DNA from: Saprospiraceae bacterium
GTDB lineage: Bacteria; Bacteroidota; Bacteroidia; Chitinophagales; Saprospiraceae
NCBI GenBank assembly: GCA_020629035.1
Contig: JAHDEC010000017.1
Coordinates: forward strand, 1 to 64,000
Direction: 5' to 3'
Length of the DNA stretch: 64,000 nucleotides
Part shown: piece by piece, positions 17,715 through 27,014 of the stretch
Layout: every line of letters starts with the position of its first letter
Numbering within the stretch: the stretch's first letter is position 1
Notes under the pieces: generated by a model
Seen by the model: the letters and a program-made list of their open reading frames with translations, nothing else
Databases searched by the model: none
What the model was told of the DNA's origin: nothing
Made by a program: the position numbers and the translations under genes

Positions 17715-19868
17715 ATGAAAACTACAACTACGCTAAGACTGGCATTGGTCTGCCTTGTCTCATTTTTAAGTATTTCTTCTTATGCTGTTGCTATTTATTG
17801 CCCGGATGATGTATGGGTAGATTGTGACGCAGAAATTTGGGATTTATCTATTTATGGTAATGCAACCTATTGGAATGGATGGGATTACGTTGACGCAGGA
17901 GAGCCCACAGAAACCTATTATTTAAATAGTTGCAATACAGGTTATATAAAAAGAAAATGGTCTATTGAAGACCCTGATTGGAACATCATTAGTTGCCACC
18001 AACATATCTATGTTGAAGGAGGAGTTTTTGATGAAGATAATATCACTTGGCCCGAAAGTCCGCTTAACCTCGATGGTTGCAATCCTAATACGGATCCCAG
18101 CGAAACAGGGTTTCCAAGCACTGAATATGTAGAATGCAGTTTAGTGGGTACAAATTATAATGATATGGTTTTTTACCTGAATAGTGGTTGTAAAAAACTC
18201 ATAAGAACTTGGACGGTTATTGATTGGTGTACTTATAATCCTAATTTAGGATATGGAAGCCCGGGTTCGTGGCAGTTTAGTCAAACCATTAAAATTTCTA
18301 ACTCTGATGAACCACAAGTTTATTGTCTTGATGAAGTGCTTGTTAATTCATACAACTGTAGTGACGAATATGTAAATGTTCCTGTGCCAGAAATTTCAGA
18401 ATCTGCATGTGGTGGTAGCTACATGATAAGCCATAATTCGCCATTCGCTGATCAAGGAGGACCAAATGCTAGCGGGACTTATCCTGTCGGAACAACAAGG
18501 GTTAAATTTTCCTTTAGCTATGGTTGTGGCTTGACAGAGCATTGTTATGTGGACGTAGTAGTGAAAGATAATGCAAAGCCTGTTCCTTACTGTTTAATGA
18601 GTCTTGTAACAGCTTTAATGCCTATCGACGAAAATCAGGATGGCGTACCAGAAGATGGAATGGTGGAAATATGGGCCAAAGATTTTGACCATGGAAGTTA
18701 TCATCCTTGTAACTACGGACCTCTAGAATTTTCATTTTCAGAAGATACAGACAGCACTTTTGCTATATTTACTTGTGAGCACATAGGAACAAATGAGCTC
18801 AAAATGTTTGTTACTGACCCTCATGGTAATCAAAGTTATTGCCTGGTAGATTTAGTCGTACAAAATAATGGCGCCAATATTCCTAATTGTCAACCCACAA
18901 CTACTGACCTATATGTAGCTGGACAGATTAAAACCAGTACAGATCTTGTGATGGAAAATGCAAGGGTAAAAATGACATCTGTTGAACCTGTAGAAATCAT
19001 AAGCGCTAGTTATGATACAAGTTATCAAGAAGGTGTTGTCGATAGTTTTTACAATTATAATGGTGTTTTAATTTACATTATAGATACAATAACCCTTATC
19101 AACGAAACCATTGACACGAGCTTTGAACAATTGGTAATTGAAGCTGAGACCGATAGCATTGGCATTTATCACTTAAGTGATGTTACCTCTCATCTAGATT
19201 ATATTGTTTCGGCAGAGAAAGAAGATTATCCTTTAGAAAAAGTGAGTATTCATGATGCTTATATGATTCGAGACTACATTGAAGGAATCATTGAAATAAA
19301 TAATCCTTATTTCTTGTTAGCCGCTGATATGGACTTTAATGGGGAAATTAACTATCAAGATTTTTATGAATTGATGAGTATAGTAAGAGATCCAAATGAT
19401 GAAGTTCACCTAGAAGATCCATACATTATTATGAATTCTCTTGGAGACATGAATAACTTAGAAGAAGCATGTCATATAAATATAAACTCCATTGATACAT
19501 CTATGAACAATGTCAACTTCATGGCTATTTTAAGAGGAGATGTAAGCCTTTTTGTGGACCAAATGACTCAGGAAGATGAAGAAGTTGCTTTACGAAGTGA
19601 CGAAACTTTATCCTTTTCAGTATTTCCAAATCCGTTCAAGGACCAATTAAGTTTATCGGTAAATTCACCTATAAACGAAATATATTCTATTGAACTTTTT
19701 TCGGTGACAGGACAACTATTAAGTCAGCAAAAAATAAACTTGCAAGAAGGAAATAATCTTGTTGCTTTAGATAACATTGAAAATATTCCAAGAAGCGGAA
19801 TATTCATTCTCAAAGTAAAACAAGCTAATGAGTATGTCTACCAACAAAAAATAATTAGAGTAAACTAA
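17715..19868 (+). CDS. Secreted T9SS cargo protein with dockerin-like segment and type A sorting domain
   Basis: This 717-residue exported protein has a signal peptide (about 1-25) and then Cys/Trp-rich repeats of the kind common in Saprospiraceae extracellular proteins (for example TWTVIDWCTY). A central part resembles a carboxypeptidase-regulatory-like fold (VAGQIKTSTDLVMENARVK). A dockerin-like calcium segment, AADMDFNGEINYQDFYELMS, lies near residues 535-554. The C-terminus (SVFPNPFKDQLSLSV ... KIIRVN) is a type A sorting signal, so it should be moved across the outer membrane by the T9SS. No catalytic domain is visible; an adhesive or structural role is inference. Confidence 0.8.
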   Translation: MKTTTTLRLALVCLVSFLSISSYAVAIYCPDDVWVDCDAEIWDLSIYGNATYWNGWDYVDAGEPTETYYLNSCNTGYIKRKWSIEDPDWNIISCHQHIYVEGGVFDEDNITWPESPLNLDGCNPNTDPSETGFPSTEYVECSLVGTNYNDMVFYLNSGCKKLIRTWTVIDWCTYNPNLGYGSPGSWQFSQTIKISNSDEPQVYCLDEVLVNSYNCSDEYVNVPVPEISESACGGSYMISHNSPFADQGGPNASGTYPVGTTRVKFSFSYGCGLTEHCYVDVVVKDNAKPVPYCLMSLVTALMPIDENQDGVPEDGMVEIWAKDFDHGSYHPCNYGPLEFSFSEDTDSTFAIFTCEHIGTNELKMFVTDPHGNQSYCLVDLVVQNNGANIPNCQPTTTDLYVAGQIKTSTDLVMENARVKMTSVEPVEIISASYDTSYQEGVVDSFYNYNGVLIYIIDTITLINETIDTSFEQLVIEAETDSIGIYHLSDVTSHLDYIVSAEKEDYPLEKVSIHDAYMIRDYIEGIIEINNPYFLLAADMDFNGEINYQDFYELMSIVRDPNDEVHLEDPYIIMNSLGDMNNLEEACHININSIDTSMNNVNFMAILRGDVSLFVDQMTQEDEEVALRSDETLSFSVFPNPFKDQLSLSVNSPINEIYSIELFSVTGQLLSQQKINLQEGNNLVALDNIENIPRSGIFILKVKQANEYVYQQKIIRVN

Positions 19869-19874
19869 ACACAA

Positions 19875-19902
19875 AGCCCTCAAGAAATTGGGGGCTTTTT
19901 TT
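19875..19902 (+). terminator. Strong intrinsic terminator with GAAA tetraloop
   Basis: AGCCCTCAA and TTGGGGGCT pair over 9 bp (one G-U) around a GAAA loop, followed by seven T. It ends the T9SS cargo transcript and abuts the stop codon of the convergent ABC permease gene. Confidence 0.85.
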
Positions 19903-21142
19903 ATTCATATCTTAATGATTCTACTGGATCTAAGCGTGAAGCTTTTAGCGCAGGATATAAGCCTGATAAAACACCTACAACAACACAAACAATTATACCC
20001 AGAATCATCCAGTTTAATGGAATAATAAATTTCCCTTTAATTATAGCTGCCACACCATAGCCAATGCCTATCCCTAGAATTATTCCTAGAATCCCACCCA
20101 ATAGACAAATCACAACCGCTTCCGTTAAAAACTGAAATAAGATACTCTTCCTAGGTGCTCCAAGCGCTTTTCTAATGCCTATTTCTCTTGTTCGCTCTGT
20201 TACAGAAACCAACATAATATTCATTAAACCAATGGAAGCTCCCAATAGAGTCATTAGAGCAATAATGATCGATGACAAGCGAATTTCAGTAGTCATTTCC
20301 TTTAGTCGGCTTAAAATGCCATCACTTTTAGTAATGGTAAAATCATTGTCTTCATAAGCCTTTAATCTTCGGATATTTCTCATGGTACCTGTAGCATCTG
20401 AGATAGCTGTATTCATCATGGTCGGATTAATCACCGTTGAAGTCACTGTATAGTGTTTTTCTGGTGTGCCATAATATCGCTTAGCATTGGACAAAGGAAT
20501 AAATACTCTTCTATCTCCACCATTATTCATGGTGGAGCCTTTGCTTTCCAAAACCCCAACTACTTTATATTTTCGATCATTAATCTTTATAGATTTCTGC
20601 AATGCAGATGCCCCATTTCCTAGAAATAACTTATCCACTATTTCTTTTCCAATGATCGCTATATGATTACCTAGATTAGTCTCTTTTTTTGTAAAGTTTC
20701 GTCCTTCTCCAAGCTCAAATGAGGAAACACTTAGATAGTTTTCATCCACTCCGTCAACCATCACAGATGGATTAGTTTCCTTTTTTCCAAAAGCTATTAA
20801 ATTATTACCTCCACATCTTGTAGAAATAGAAACCAAAGATCCACTTGATTGAAACTGTTCTTTAAATGCTATTGCTTGGTCGTAAAATATGTTATCAGAC
20901 ACTTTTTTTCTTCGACCATGACGACTACCTCTTAATTGCTCATACTTAGGTCTAATGTTAAATGCATTCGCACCTAATTTATTAAAGTTGTCTGACATTG
21001 AAAATAAAATAGTATCTATTGCAGTGAGAATGCCCACTAAACAAGTTATGCCTACGGCAATGATCATTAAGGTTAAAAACGACCTGAGAAAGTTAGACCG
21101 AATAGACGTTAAGGCAATACGGATATTTTCTAAAATATTCAC
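19901..21142 (-). CDS. MacB/FtsX-type ABC transporter permease
   Basis: The 413-residue protein has one N-terminal transmembrane helix (about 20-43), a large periplasmic MacB-type domain, and three C-terminal helices enclosing the FtsX signature VTERTREIGIRKALGA. It ends with LSGLYPALKASRLDPVESLRYE, typical of the family. Such permeases use mechanotransmission to export substrates or lipoproteins. No ATPase gene is adjacent, so the partner and substrate are unknown. Confidence 0.9.
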   Translation of the reverse strand: MNILENIRIALTSIRSNFLRSFLTLMIIAVGITCLVGILTAIDTILFSMSDNFNKLGANAFNIRPKYEQLRGSRHGRRKKVSDNIFYDQAIAFKEQFQSSGSLVSISTRCGGNNLIAFGKKETNPSVMVDGVDENYLSVSSFELGEGRNFTKKETNLGNHIAIIGKEIVDKLFLGNGASALQKSIKINDRKYKVVGVLESKGSTMNNGGDRRVFIPLSNAKRYYGTPEKHYTVTSTVINPTMMNTAISDATGTMRNIRRLKAYEDNDFTITKSDGILSRLKEMTTEIRLSSIIIALMTLLGASIGLMNIMLVSVTERTREIGIRKALGAPRKSILFQFLTEAVVICLLGGILGIILGIGIGYGVAAIIKGKFIIPLNWMILGIIVCVVVGVLSGLYPALKASRLDPVESLRYE

Positions 21143-21219
21143 ACTGTCAAAGGAAAAGGAAAATTTTGATTTAGAACTATTACTTAGCTAGGAATCAAGC
21201 TTTATTCGATGAAGATCGG

Positions 21220-22026
21220 TTATTCACTTTTAAATGTATGGTTTATGAGCTTGTGAACCTGAGCGTGTAGTATGCTGTTACTTGCAATAATTTCACCTTT
21301 TTCCAAGCTATTGTTTTCTCCAGCATAATCTGTAACCATGCCTCCAGATTCTTTAATGAGTAGTATACCTGCCGCAACATCCCAGCTATTTAACGTGGCT
21401 TCATAATAAATATCCAGTCTGCCAGCAGCCACATAAGCCAAATCTAGTGCCGCTGAACCAAGTCGCCGAAAACCCCTAGCATGGACTAAGAAATATTCCA
21501 TTAACTGCATGGATTGTTTGAAAGCTAATTCTTTGTTATACGGAAATCCAGTTACCACTAGTGCTTCGTCTAAACGCGCATGTTTTCCAATGCTGATGGG
21601 GTGACCATTTAAAAAAGAACCTCCGCCTCTGAAGCAAGAAAATAGTTCCTTTTTCATCACATCATAAACAACTCCTATGACGATATCCTCTTTGTGTTTG
21701 AGGGCAATGCTGACGGAAAAATGAGGAATGTTGTAGAGAAAATTGGTGGTCCCATCTAAGGGATCAATAATCCATGTATAATCTTTAATTTCTTGGTCAA
21801 CCGTTTCCTCTTCCGTAATAAAACCTGCATTATCAATCAGTACACTGAGTTGTTTGACAATTTTCTCCTCAGCTGTTTTATCAACATAGCTGACCAAACT
21901 ATTCATCGCTTTTGACTCGATCTGTTCTTTGGTGACTTTACCAAATTGGTCGTAGATAAATGCTCCGACTTCCTTGGTAATTTCTTCGACTTTGGGTAAT
22001 ATTTCTTCTAGACTGATTTGGTCCAT
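21220..22026 (-). CDS. Inositol monophosphatase family protein
   Basis: This Mg-dependent phosphatase has 268 residues. The two metal-binding motifs are clear: EEETVDQ near residue 74 and WIIDPLDGTTNFLYNIPH near 85-102, and the C-terminal WDVAAGILLIKESGG completes the site. It could act on inositol phosphates or related sugar phosphates (SuhB-like). Its ATG shares one base with the stop codon of the Nfu gene (TAATG), so the two are coupled. Confidence 0.92.
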   Translation of the reverse strand: MDQISLEEILPKVEEITKEVGAFIYDQFGKVTKEQIESKAMNSLVSYVDKTAEEKIVKQLSVLIDNAGFITEEETVDQEIKDYTWIIDPLDGTTNFLYNIPHFSVSIALKHKEDIVIGVVYDVMKKELFSCFRGGGSFLNGHPISIGKHARLDEALVVTGFPYNKELAFKQSMQLMEYFLVHARGFRRLGSAALDLAYVAAGRLDIYYEATLNSWDVAAGILLIKESGGMVTDYAGENNSLEKGEIIASNSILHAQVHKLINHTFKSE

Positions 22027-22637
22027 TATCCCATTTCAGCAACCACTTCCTGAACTTGTGGAACCATTCTTTTTAACATGCCTTCGATACCTGATTTTAG
22101 CGTTACTGTCGATGATGGGCAACCACTGCAAGAACCTTGCAAAACCACTGTCACAATACCTGCTTTAAAGGCTTTAAACTCAATGTTTCCGCCATCCATT
22201 TCCACAGCTGGTTTGACATATGTGTCTATCAACTCTTTAATCTTTTTTACTAATTCAGCATCTTCTTCAGAATACTCGTAACTAACTCCACGAGCTTCTT
22301 CTAATTTCTGCATAGCTGCTTCGAAGCCATCCTTTAAGATAACCTTGTCCTCTTCTACATAGCTTTTGATAAACTCTTTGAGCGGAAGCATAATATCTTC
22401 CCAGGCATAGTTCATTTCTTTACTAATGGTAACAAAGTTGTTACAGATATATACTCCCTTTACGTAGGGCAAATCAAACAATGCGGTTGCCATTGGAGAC
22501 CACTCCACAGCCAACTCTGGTGTTCTAAAGTCTGCTGTTCCTCGATACAACATTCTATTAGTAACATATTTTAATGACTCTGGGTTAGGTGTTTGCTCAG
22601 TGTAGAGCATTACCGGACTTTTAGTTACTGACTCCAT
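22026..22637 (-). CDS. Nfu-type iron-sulfur cluster scaffold/carrier
   Basis: It transfers Fe-S clusters to target proteins. The N-terminal Nfu_N domain (about 10-95, starting YTEQTPNPESLKYV) is followed by a NifU C-terminal domain with the cluster-binding CSGCPSS motif near residue 172. The 203-residue two-domain form is usual in Bacteroidota. It is the first gene of the pair with the inositol monophosphatase and is divergent from a flippase-like gene. Confidence 0.93.
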   Translation of the reverse strand: MESVTKSPVMLYTEQTPNPESLKYVTNRMLYRGTADFRTPELAVEWSPMATALFDLPYVKGVYICNNFVTISKEMNYAWEDIMLPLKEFIKSYVEEDKVILKDGFEAAMQKLEEARGVSYEYSEEDAELVKKIKELIDTYVKPAVEMDGGNIEFKAFKAGIVTVVLQGSCSGCPSSTVTLKSGIEGMLKRMVPQVQEVVAEMG

Positions 22638-22757
22638 AAATTATTATTTATAAGTTTAGATAACGAAGATACAAAGCAAATAGTTTTAGATTTGCGCTAT
22701 CGTTTAACAAAACAAATCTTTTTTAAAGTTGTTTAACTGTTGTTCGACTAATTATTA

Positions 22758-23840
22758 ATGGGACAGAATCCGAAAATATCTAAAAATCAGCAAGCACAAG
22801 TGCATAATGATTTAAACTTAAATAAGGTAATATACCCTATTCTATTAGGTTTGGGCGTTGTATTTTATTTAGTCTACAGACAATTTAATCTGGAAGATTT
22901 TCTTTCCATCAAGTGGAATCTTTACACGCTAGCCTTTTTATTAATTGCTATTCTCCTTTATGTAATTAGACATTTAGTGATGTCTTGGAGGTTAAAATTG
23001 CTCTCTGGAGGGTTTTTTGATTGGAAAAAATCCATAGAATTGATTTTTATTTGGGAATTTGCCTCTGCCGTTTCACCAACATCTTTGGGTGGATCAGCCG
23101 TTGCTTTGTTTTTATTAGCCCAAGAAAAACTATCTGGAGCTAAAACAGTAGCCGTAGTTTTATACTCAGTTATTATCGACACTTTCTTTTTTCTAGTTAC
23201 CATTCCTTTGCTTTACTTTTTTTGGGGAGATTTAGGTCTGCGTTCTGCCGCTGAAGAAATAAACGTATTGACCACCTTTAGGACCACGATGTGGAGTCTT
23301 TATTTCTTCATGTTTGCTTACGCACTATTCATGCTTCTAGGGATCATCAAGCCCGCCATTTTCTCGACTATTATCAGGTCTATTGCATCCATACCTTTTC
23401 TAAAAAGATTTAGAAGGGGACTTTTTAAAACGGCAAATGAATTAAAAACTACTGCTGCAGAAATCAGGAAAGAGCCGATTAGCTATCACATAAAAATTAC
23501 AATCGCAACCTTTGTCAGCTGGATTTGTCGTTTTATGGCTATTGTATTTATCATCATGGCCATTGTCCAAACGATAGAACCCACTTTATACAACTTTAGC
23601 TTAATCTATTCAAGGTCAGAACTCATGCACTCGATTGCTCAGTTTTTCCCTACTCCTGGAGGTGCTGGTTTTTCTGAGTGGGCTTTCGGAGGCTTTTATA
23701 AAGATTATATCCCAGCAGGGATTGCCACTATTATTGCTGTTATTTGGCGCTTTATAACCTATTATCCTTACTTAATCTTTGGAGTAATCATTATTCCTGG
23801 CTGGTTAAGAAGAGTGTGGGTCAATAGAAAAAAAGACTAA
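22758..23840 (+). CDS. YbhN/UPF0104 family membrane protein (flippase-like domain)
   Basis: This polytopic inner-membrane protein has about eight transmembrane helices in 360 residues and belongs to the lysylphosphatidylglycerol synthase membrane-region superfamily. The signature segments SAVSPTSLGGSAVALFLL (about 98-115) and AQFFPTPGGAGFSEWAFGG (near 295-313) are intact. The soluble aminoacyl-transferase half of MprF is missing, so a lipid-flipping or related membrane role is inferred. Its 3' end overlaps the convergent flavin reductase gene by 4 bp. Confidence 0.88.
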   Translation: MGQNPKISKNQQAQVHNDLNLNKVIYPILLGLGVVFYLVYRQFNLEDFLSIKWNLYTLAFLLIAILLYVIRHLVMSWRLKLLSGGFFDWKKSIELIFIWEFASAVSPTSLGGSAVALFLLAQEKLSGAKTVAVVLYSVIIDTFFFLVTIPLLYFFWGDLGLRSAAEEINVLTTFRTTMWSLYFFMFAYALFMLLGIIKPAIFSTIIRSIASIPFLKRFRRGLFKTANELKTTAAEIRKEPISYHIKITIATFVSWICRFMAIVFIIMAIVQTIEPTLYNFSLIYSRSELMHSIAQFFPTPGGAGFSEWAFGGFYKDYIPAGIATIIAVIWRFITYYPYLIFGVIIIPGWLRRVWVNRKKD

Positions 23841-24706
23841 TTCGAATTTATTAATTGATAAGCAAAGGCAAAATTTAAGGCCTCTTGTTGTTTCTGCCCT
23901 GCAATCAACTTTTTTAAGTGGACTGTTGCTTCCTTTATGTCTAAGTTTTCTATTTCTTTTTTCTGTTCAATATCGTTTTTGGATGGTAAACTATGGCATC
24001 CGGCTAGAAGACTTAATTCTTTCATGCTGAGAGATGAAGTTTTTAACCAATTGGGTAATAGATCATAACCTATAACTGGTTTTAAAATTGGTTGATAAAT
24101 CGTTTCGACAGACTCACCATAAGCGTGACTATAAAAAGATCTGCCCATTCTTCCGACAAGTTTTATTTTATTAGGATCAATGCGGCCTTTAGTAGGTTCT
24201 AATACCAATTCAGATAAATGAATCAACACAATATCACAAATGATTAAATGACCAGCACCTGGGTGGTCTCCAAGTGGTATAATTTCTCGTAAGGTACACT
24301 CGAGTTGTGCTGGAGACTCTTTAACTCTAGCGGGCTTAACTAGTTCTGATTCCATCATACTAAGCCCAGCTTTTTCAAATTCATTAATACTTTGTCCAAA
24401 TTCGACAGATGTTAAACTCATTTGATGAACTATTGAAGCATTAACTACATTAATAACTAGTTCTTTGCTTTGTTCTATATTTAATAAAGTATCCTTTTTA
24501 GTCCCATCAGTTACTCTGCGATTCGCTGAAAAGACAGCAATTGGTGGATTAGAAGAAAATATATTGAAAAAACTAAAGGGAGCTAAATTAGGGATATGGT
24601 CATCAGAAATCGTACTTACTAGTGCAATTGGTCTTGGTGCAACCATACCCAATAAATATTGGTGTAAATCCCGGTTTAGCGTCTCAGAAGGAACTATTCG
24701 TTTCAT
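23837..24706 (-). CDS. Flavin reductase-like FMN-binding protein
   Basis: The 289-residue protein begins with the family segment LHQYLLGMVAPRPIALVST and continues with NLAPFSFFNIFSSNPP, which forms the FMN-binding split barrel. The C-terminal 70 residues extend beyond the barrel and are Lys/Glu-rich. It could be a flavin reductase or an FMN-dependent oxidoreductase; the substrate is unknown. Its start codon is only 17 bp from that of the divergent tlpA-like gene. A TACTTTTG box on its strand lies inside that gene. Confidence 0.88.
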   Translation of the reverse strand: MKRIVPSETLNRDLHQYLLGMVAPRPIALVSTISDDHIPNLAPFSFFNIFSSNPPIAVFSANRRVTDGTKKDTLLNIEQSKELVINVVNASIVHQMSLTSVEFGQSINEFEKAGLSMMESELVKPARVKESPAQLECTLREIIPLGDHPGAGHLIICDIVLIHLSELVLEPTKGRIDPNKIKLVGRMGRSFYSHAYGESVETIYQPILKPVIGYDLLPNWLKTSSLSMKELSLLAGCHSLPSKNDIEQKKEIENLDIKEATVHLKKLIAGQKQQEALNFAFAYQLINSN

Positions 24707-24723
24707 AAAAAATAACTTTTATC

Positions 24724-25239
24724 ATGTCAAAAGTATCTAATGTTTTACTTGCGATTGTACTTATTGGTTTTGTAGCTTATAAAATATATAAGCTGCCTAA
24801 ATTTTCAGATGGTGACGACTTAGAATCCTTTAGTGCTACTTTGATTGATGGATCCACCTTAGATTCTGATGACTTAAAGGGATCTATTGTTCTGTTGGAT
24901 TTTTGGGGTTCATGGTGTGGTCCTTGCAGAAAAGAAAGTCCCGACTTAGTTTCGCTACATAAAGATTACCATGGCAAAACCTTTAAATCTGCTAAACAAT
25001 TTGAAATTGTGAGTGTAGCAATCGAAACTAACGAGGCTCGCTGGAAAGCTGCCATTCAAAAGGATCAATTGCATTGGAAAAACCATATCGTACAATTAGA
25101 TAGGTTTTCCTCCCCTATAGCTAAACAATTTGGTGTAAAAGAAATACCTACCAAATACCTCATTAATGAGGCGGGAACCATCATAGGTGTTAATCAAAGC
25201 TTTGAAGAAATCAGACAATATTTAGACGCTCAAATCTAA
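24724..25239 (+). CDS. Membrane-anchored TlpA-like thioredoxin-fold protein
   Basis: This probable thiol-disulfide oxidoreductase acts on the periplasmic side. An uncleaved N-terminal helix (about 5-20) is followed by a thioredoxin fold with the active site WCGPCRKESP near residue 63-72 and the cis-proline segment KEIPTKYLIN. The length is 171. TlpA-type proteins reduce cysteines for cytochrome or cell-envelope maturation; the partner cannot be read from the context. A perfect 17-bp palindrome begins at its stop codon. Confidence 0.9.
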   Translation: MSKVSNVLLAIVLIGFVAYKIYKLPKFSDGDDLESFSATLIDGSTLDSDDLKGSIVLLDFWGSWCGPCRKESPDLVSLHKDYHGKTFKSAKQFEIVSVAIETNEARWKAAIQKDQLHWKNHIVQLDRFSSPIAKQFGVKEIPTKYLINEAGTIIGVNQSFEEIRQYLDAQI

Positions 25240-25253
25240 TTCTGACAGAATTA
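25237..25253. repeat. Perfect 17-bp palindrome at the tlpA stop / upstream of grpE
   Basis: TAATTCTG-A-CAGAATTA is a perfect 8+1+8 inverted repeat that starts with the stop codon of the TlpA-like gene and ends 7 bp before the putative grpE -33 box. No T-run follows, so an operator is more likely than a terminator. Confidence 0.5.
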
Positions 25254-25260
25254 AGAATAC

Positions 25261-25294
25261 TTTTGTGCCAATTTGGCTGCTATTCCTAAATGGC
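25261..25294 (+). promoter_or_regulatory. Candidate heat-shock type promoter of grpE-dnaJ
   Basis: TTTTG is followed after 21 bp by TAAATGGC, a poor -7 box. Directly behind the -33 box lies GCC-AATTT-GGC (25267-25277). The same arrangement, with GAC-AAAAA-GTC, occurs before clpB. The predicted leader is about 40 nt. Confidence 0.45.
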
Positions 25295-25338
25295 AAAAGA
25301 ATTGATACATAGATATTATACTTAAAACTGAATCAACA

Positions 25339-25872
25339 ATGGCTAAAGAATCTGCTGAAAAAACAACAGAAAAGAAAGCAAAGAAAAAATCTCCTTTAAG
25401 AGGTGCTAAAAAGAAGTTAGAAGAGAAGATTAATGAACTTGAAATTCAATTAGCTGAAACTAAAGATAAACACCTTAGACTTTTTGCAGAGTTTGAAAAT
25501 TTCAAAAAAAGAAATATCAAAGAACGCATCGAGTTAAGGAAAACAGCTGCTGAGGAAACTTTACATTCTTTACTTCCAGTTTTAGATGATTTTGATCGAG
25601 CTAAGAAAAGTGCAGATAGTGATGACACTAGCGAACAGTTTTCTGAAGGCGTAGAATTAGTTTATAATAAAATCCATAGCACTTTGGCTTCTGTAGGATT
25701 AAAAGCAATGGAAACAAACGGGGAAGTTTTTGATCCAGAATTACACAGCGCAATTACAGAAATACCGGCTCCTACTGAAGAAGCAAAAGGTACCATTATC
25801 GATACTATCGAAAAGGGTTACATTCTTAATGAAAAAATCATACGACACGCAAAAGTTGTCGTTGGAAAATAA
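25339..25872 (+). CDS. grpE: Nucleotide exchange factor GrpE
   Basis: GrpE is the DnaK cochaperone that drives ADP release. A Lys-rich N-terminus is followed by a long dimerising helix (about 30-100, including [17 protein letters not shown]) and the beta-wing domain with [13 protein letters not shown] and the terminal HAKVVVGK. The length is 177. It is 5 bp upstream of dnaJ. dnaK is not in the window. Confidence 0.96.
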   Translation: MAKESAEKTTEKKAKKKSPLRGAKKKLEEKINELEIQLAETKDKHLRLFAEFENFKKRNIKERIELRKTAAEETLHSLLPVLDDFDRAKKSADSDDTSEQFSEGVELVYNKIHSTLASVGLKAMETNGEVFDPELHSAITEIPAPTEEAKGTIIDTIEKGYILNEKIIRHAKVVVGK

Positions 25873-25877
25873 TTACT

Positions 25878-27014
25878 ATGTCTAAAAGAGACTTTTACGA
25901 AATACTAGGTGTTGAGAAAAGTGCAGATGCTCAAACCATAAAAAAAGCCTATCGGAAAGTAGCTATGAAATACCATCCGGACAGAAATCCAGATGATAAG
26001 GCTGCTGAAGAAAAGTTTAAGGAAGCTGCCGAAGCTTATGAAGTCTTAAGCGATGCTGATAAAAAAGCAAGGTATGACCGGTTTGGACACGCGGGAGTCG
26101 GAGGAAATGCCGGCGCAGGTGGTTTTGGCGGCATGAATATGGAAGACATCTTTTCCAACTTCGGTGATATTTTTGGTGATGGTGGTAGTCCTTTTGAAAG
26201 CTTTTTTGGTGGTGGTGGCGGTCGTAGAACCCAGTCTAGAAGAGGACAAAAAGGAAGTAACCTTCGTATAAAAGTCAGCCTGACTCTAGAAGAAATTCTA
26301 AATGGTGTTAAGAAAAAAATCAAGGTAAATAAATTTGTTCAAGCAGAAGGAACAACCTATTCTTCATGCGGAACTTGTGGAGGATCTGGTTATGTAAGAA
26401 AAGTATCAAATACATTTCTTGGACAAATGCAAACAACGGCTGCTTGCCCTACTTGTGGTGGTGCTGGACAAACCATAAAAGATCGACCACCAGGCGCAGA
26501 CAGTAATGGTCTAATTAAAAAAGACGAAATTATTGAGATCGATATTCCTGCTGGTGTTCAACACGGTATGCAATTGTCCATGAGAGGAAAAGGAAATGCT
26601 GGGAGAAATGGAGGGCCGTCTGGTGATCTACAAATAAACATTGAAGAAAAAGCTCACGAACACTTTACTCGAGATAACCAAAACGTAATTTACGATTTGT
26701 ACTTAAATTTTGCGGATGCGGTACTTGGGACTAAAATTGTGGTTCCTACACTAACAGGAAAAGTCAAATTGACCATTCATCCTGGTACTCAGGCAGGAAA
26801 AATCTTAAGAGTAAAAGGAAAAGGTTTACCTTCTGTGGAAGTATATGGTGTAGGTGATCAGTTAGTAAATATAAATATCTGGACCCCCAAGGAATTGACA
26901 AAGGAAGAACAAAAAATCCTCGAGCAGCTGCGTGAATCAGAAAACTTTAAACCCAGTTTAGCTGGAAAAGAAAAAGGAGTTTATCAGAGAATGAAAGAGT
27001 TCTTCCGATCATGA
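25878..27014 (+). CDS. dnaJ: Chaperone DnaJ with only half of the zinc centre
   Basis: The J domain (1-70) has the HPD tripeptide ([10 protein letters not shown]); a Gly/Phe-rich linker follows, then the substrate-binding domains. The usual four CxxCxGxG repeats are reduced to two: CGTCGGSG and CPTCGGAG, corresponding to repeats two and three. Repeats one and four, which form the other zinc site, are replaced by [11 protein letters not shown] and [12 protein letters not shown]. From memory, similar reduced forms occur in other Bacteroidota. The length of 378 is normal. Its stop overlaps the gldH start by 4 bp. Confidence 0.96.
   Translation: MSKRDFYEILGVEKSADAQTIKKAYRKVAMKYHPDRNPDDKAAEEKFKEAAEAYEVLSDADKKARYDRFGHAGVGGNAGAGGFGGMNMEDIFSNFGDIFGDGGSPFESFFGGGGGRRTQSRRGQKGSNLRIKVSLTLEEILNGVKKKIKVNKFVQAEGTTYSSCGTCGGSGYVRKVSNTFLGQMQTTAACPTCGGAGQTIKDRPPGADSNGLIKKDEIIEIDIPAGVQHGMQLSMRGKGNAGRNGGPSGDLQINIEEKAHEHFTRDNQNVIYDLYLNFADAVLGTKIVVPTLTGKVKLTIHPGTQAGKILRVKGKGLPSVEVYGVGDQLVNINIWTPKELTKEEQKILEQLRESENFKPSLAGKEKGVYQRMKEFFRS

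Noticed and set aside
26036-26323. Proline-rich minus-strand frame opposite dnaJ
   Set aside because: It is the complement of the Gly/Phe-rich linker of DnaJ, which yields proline-rich shadow translations.
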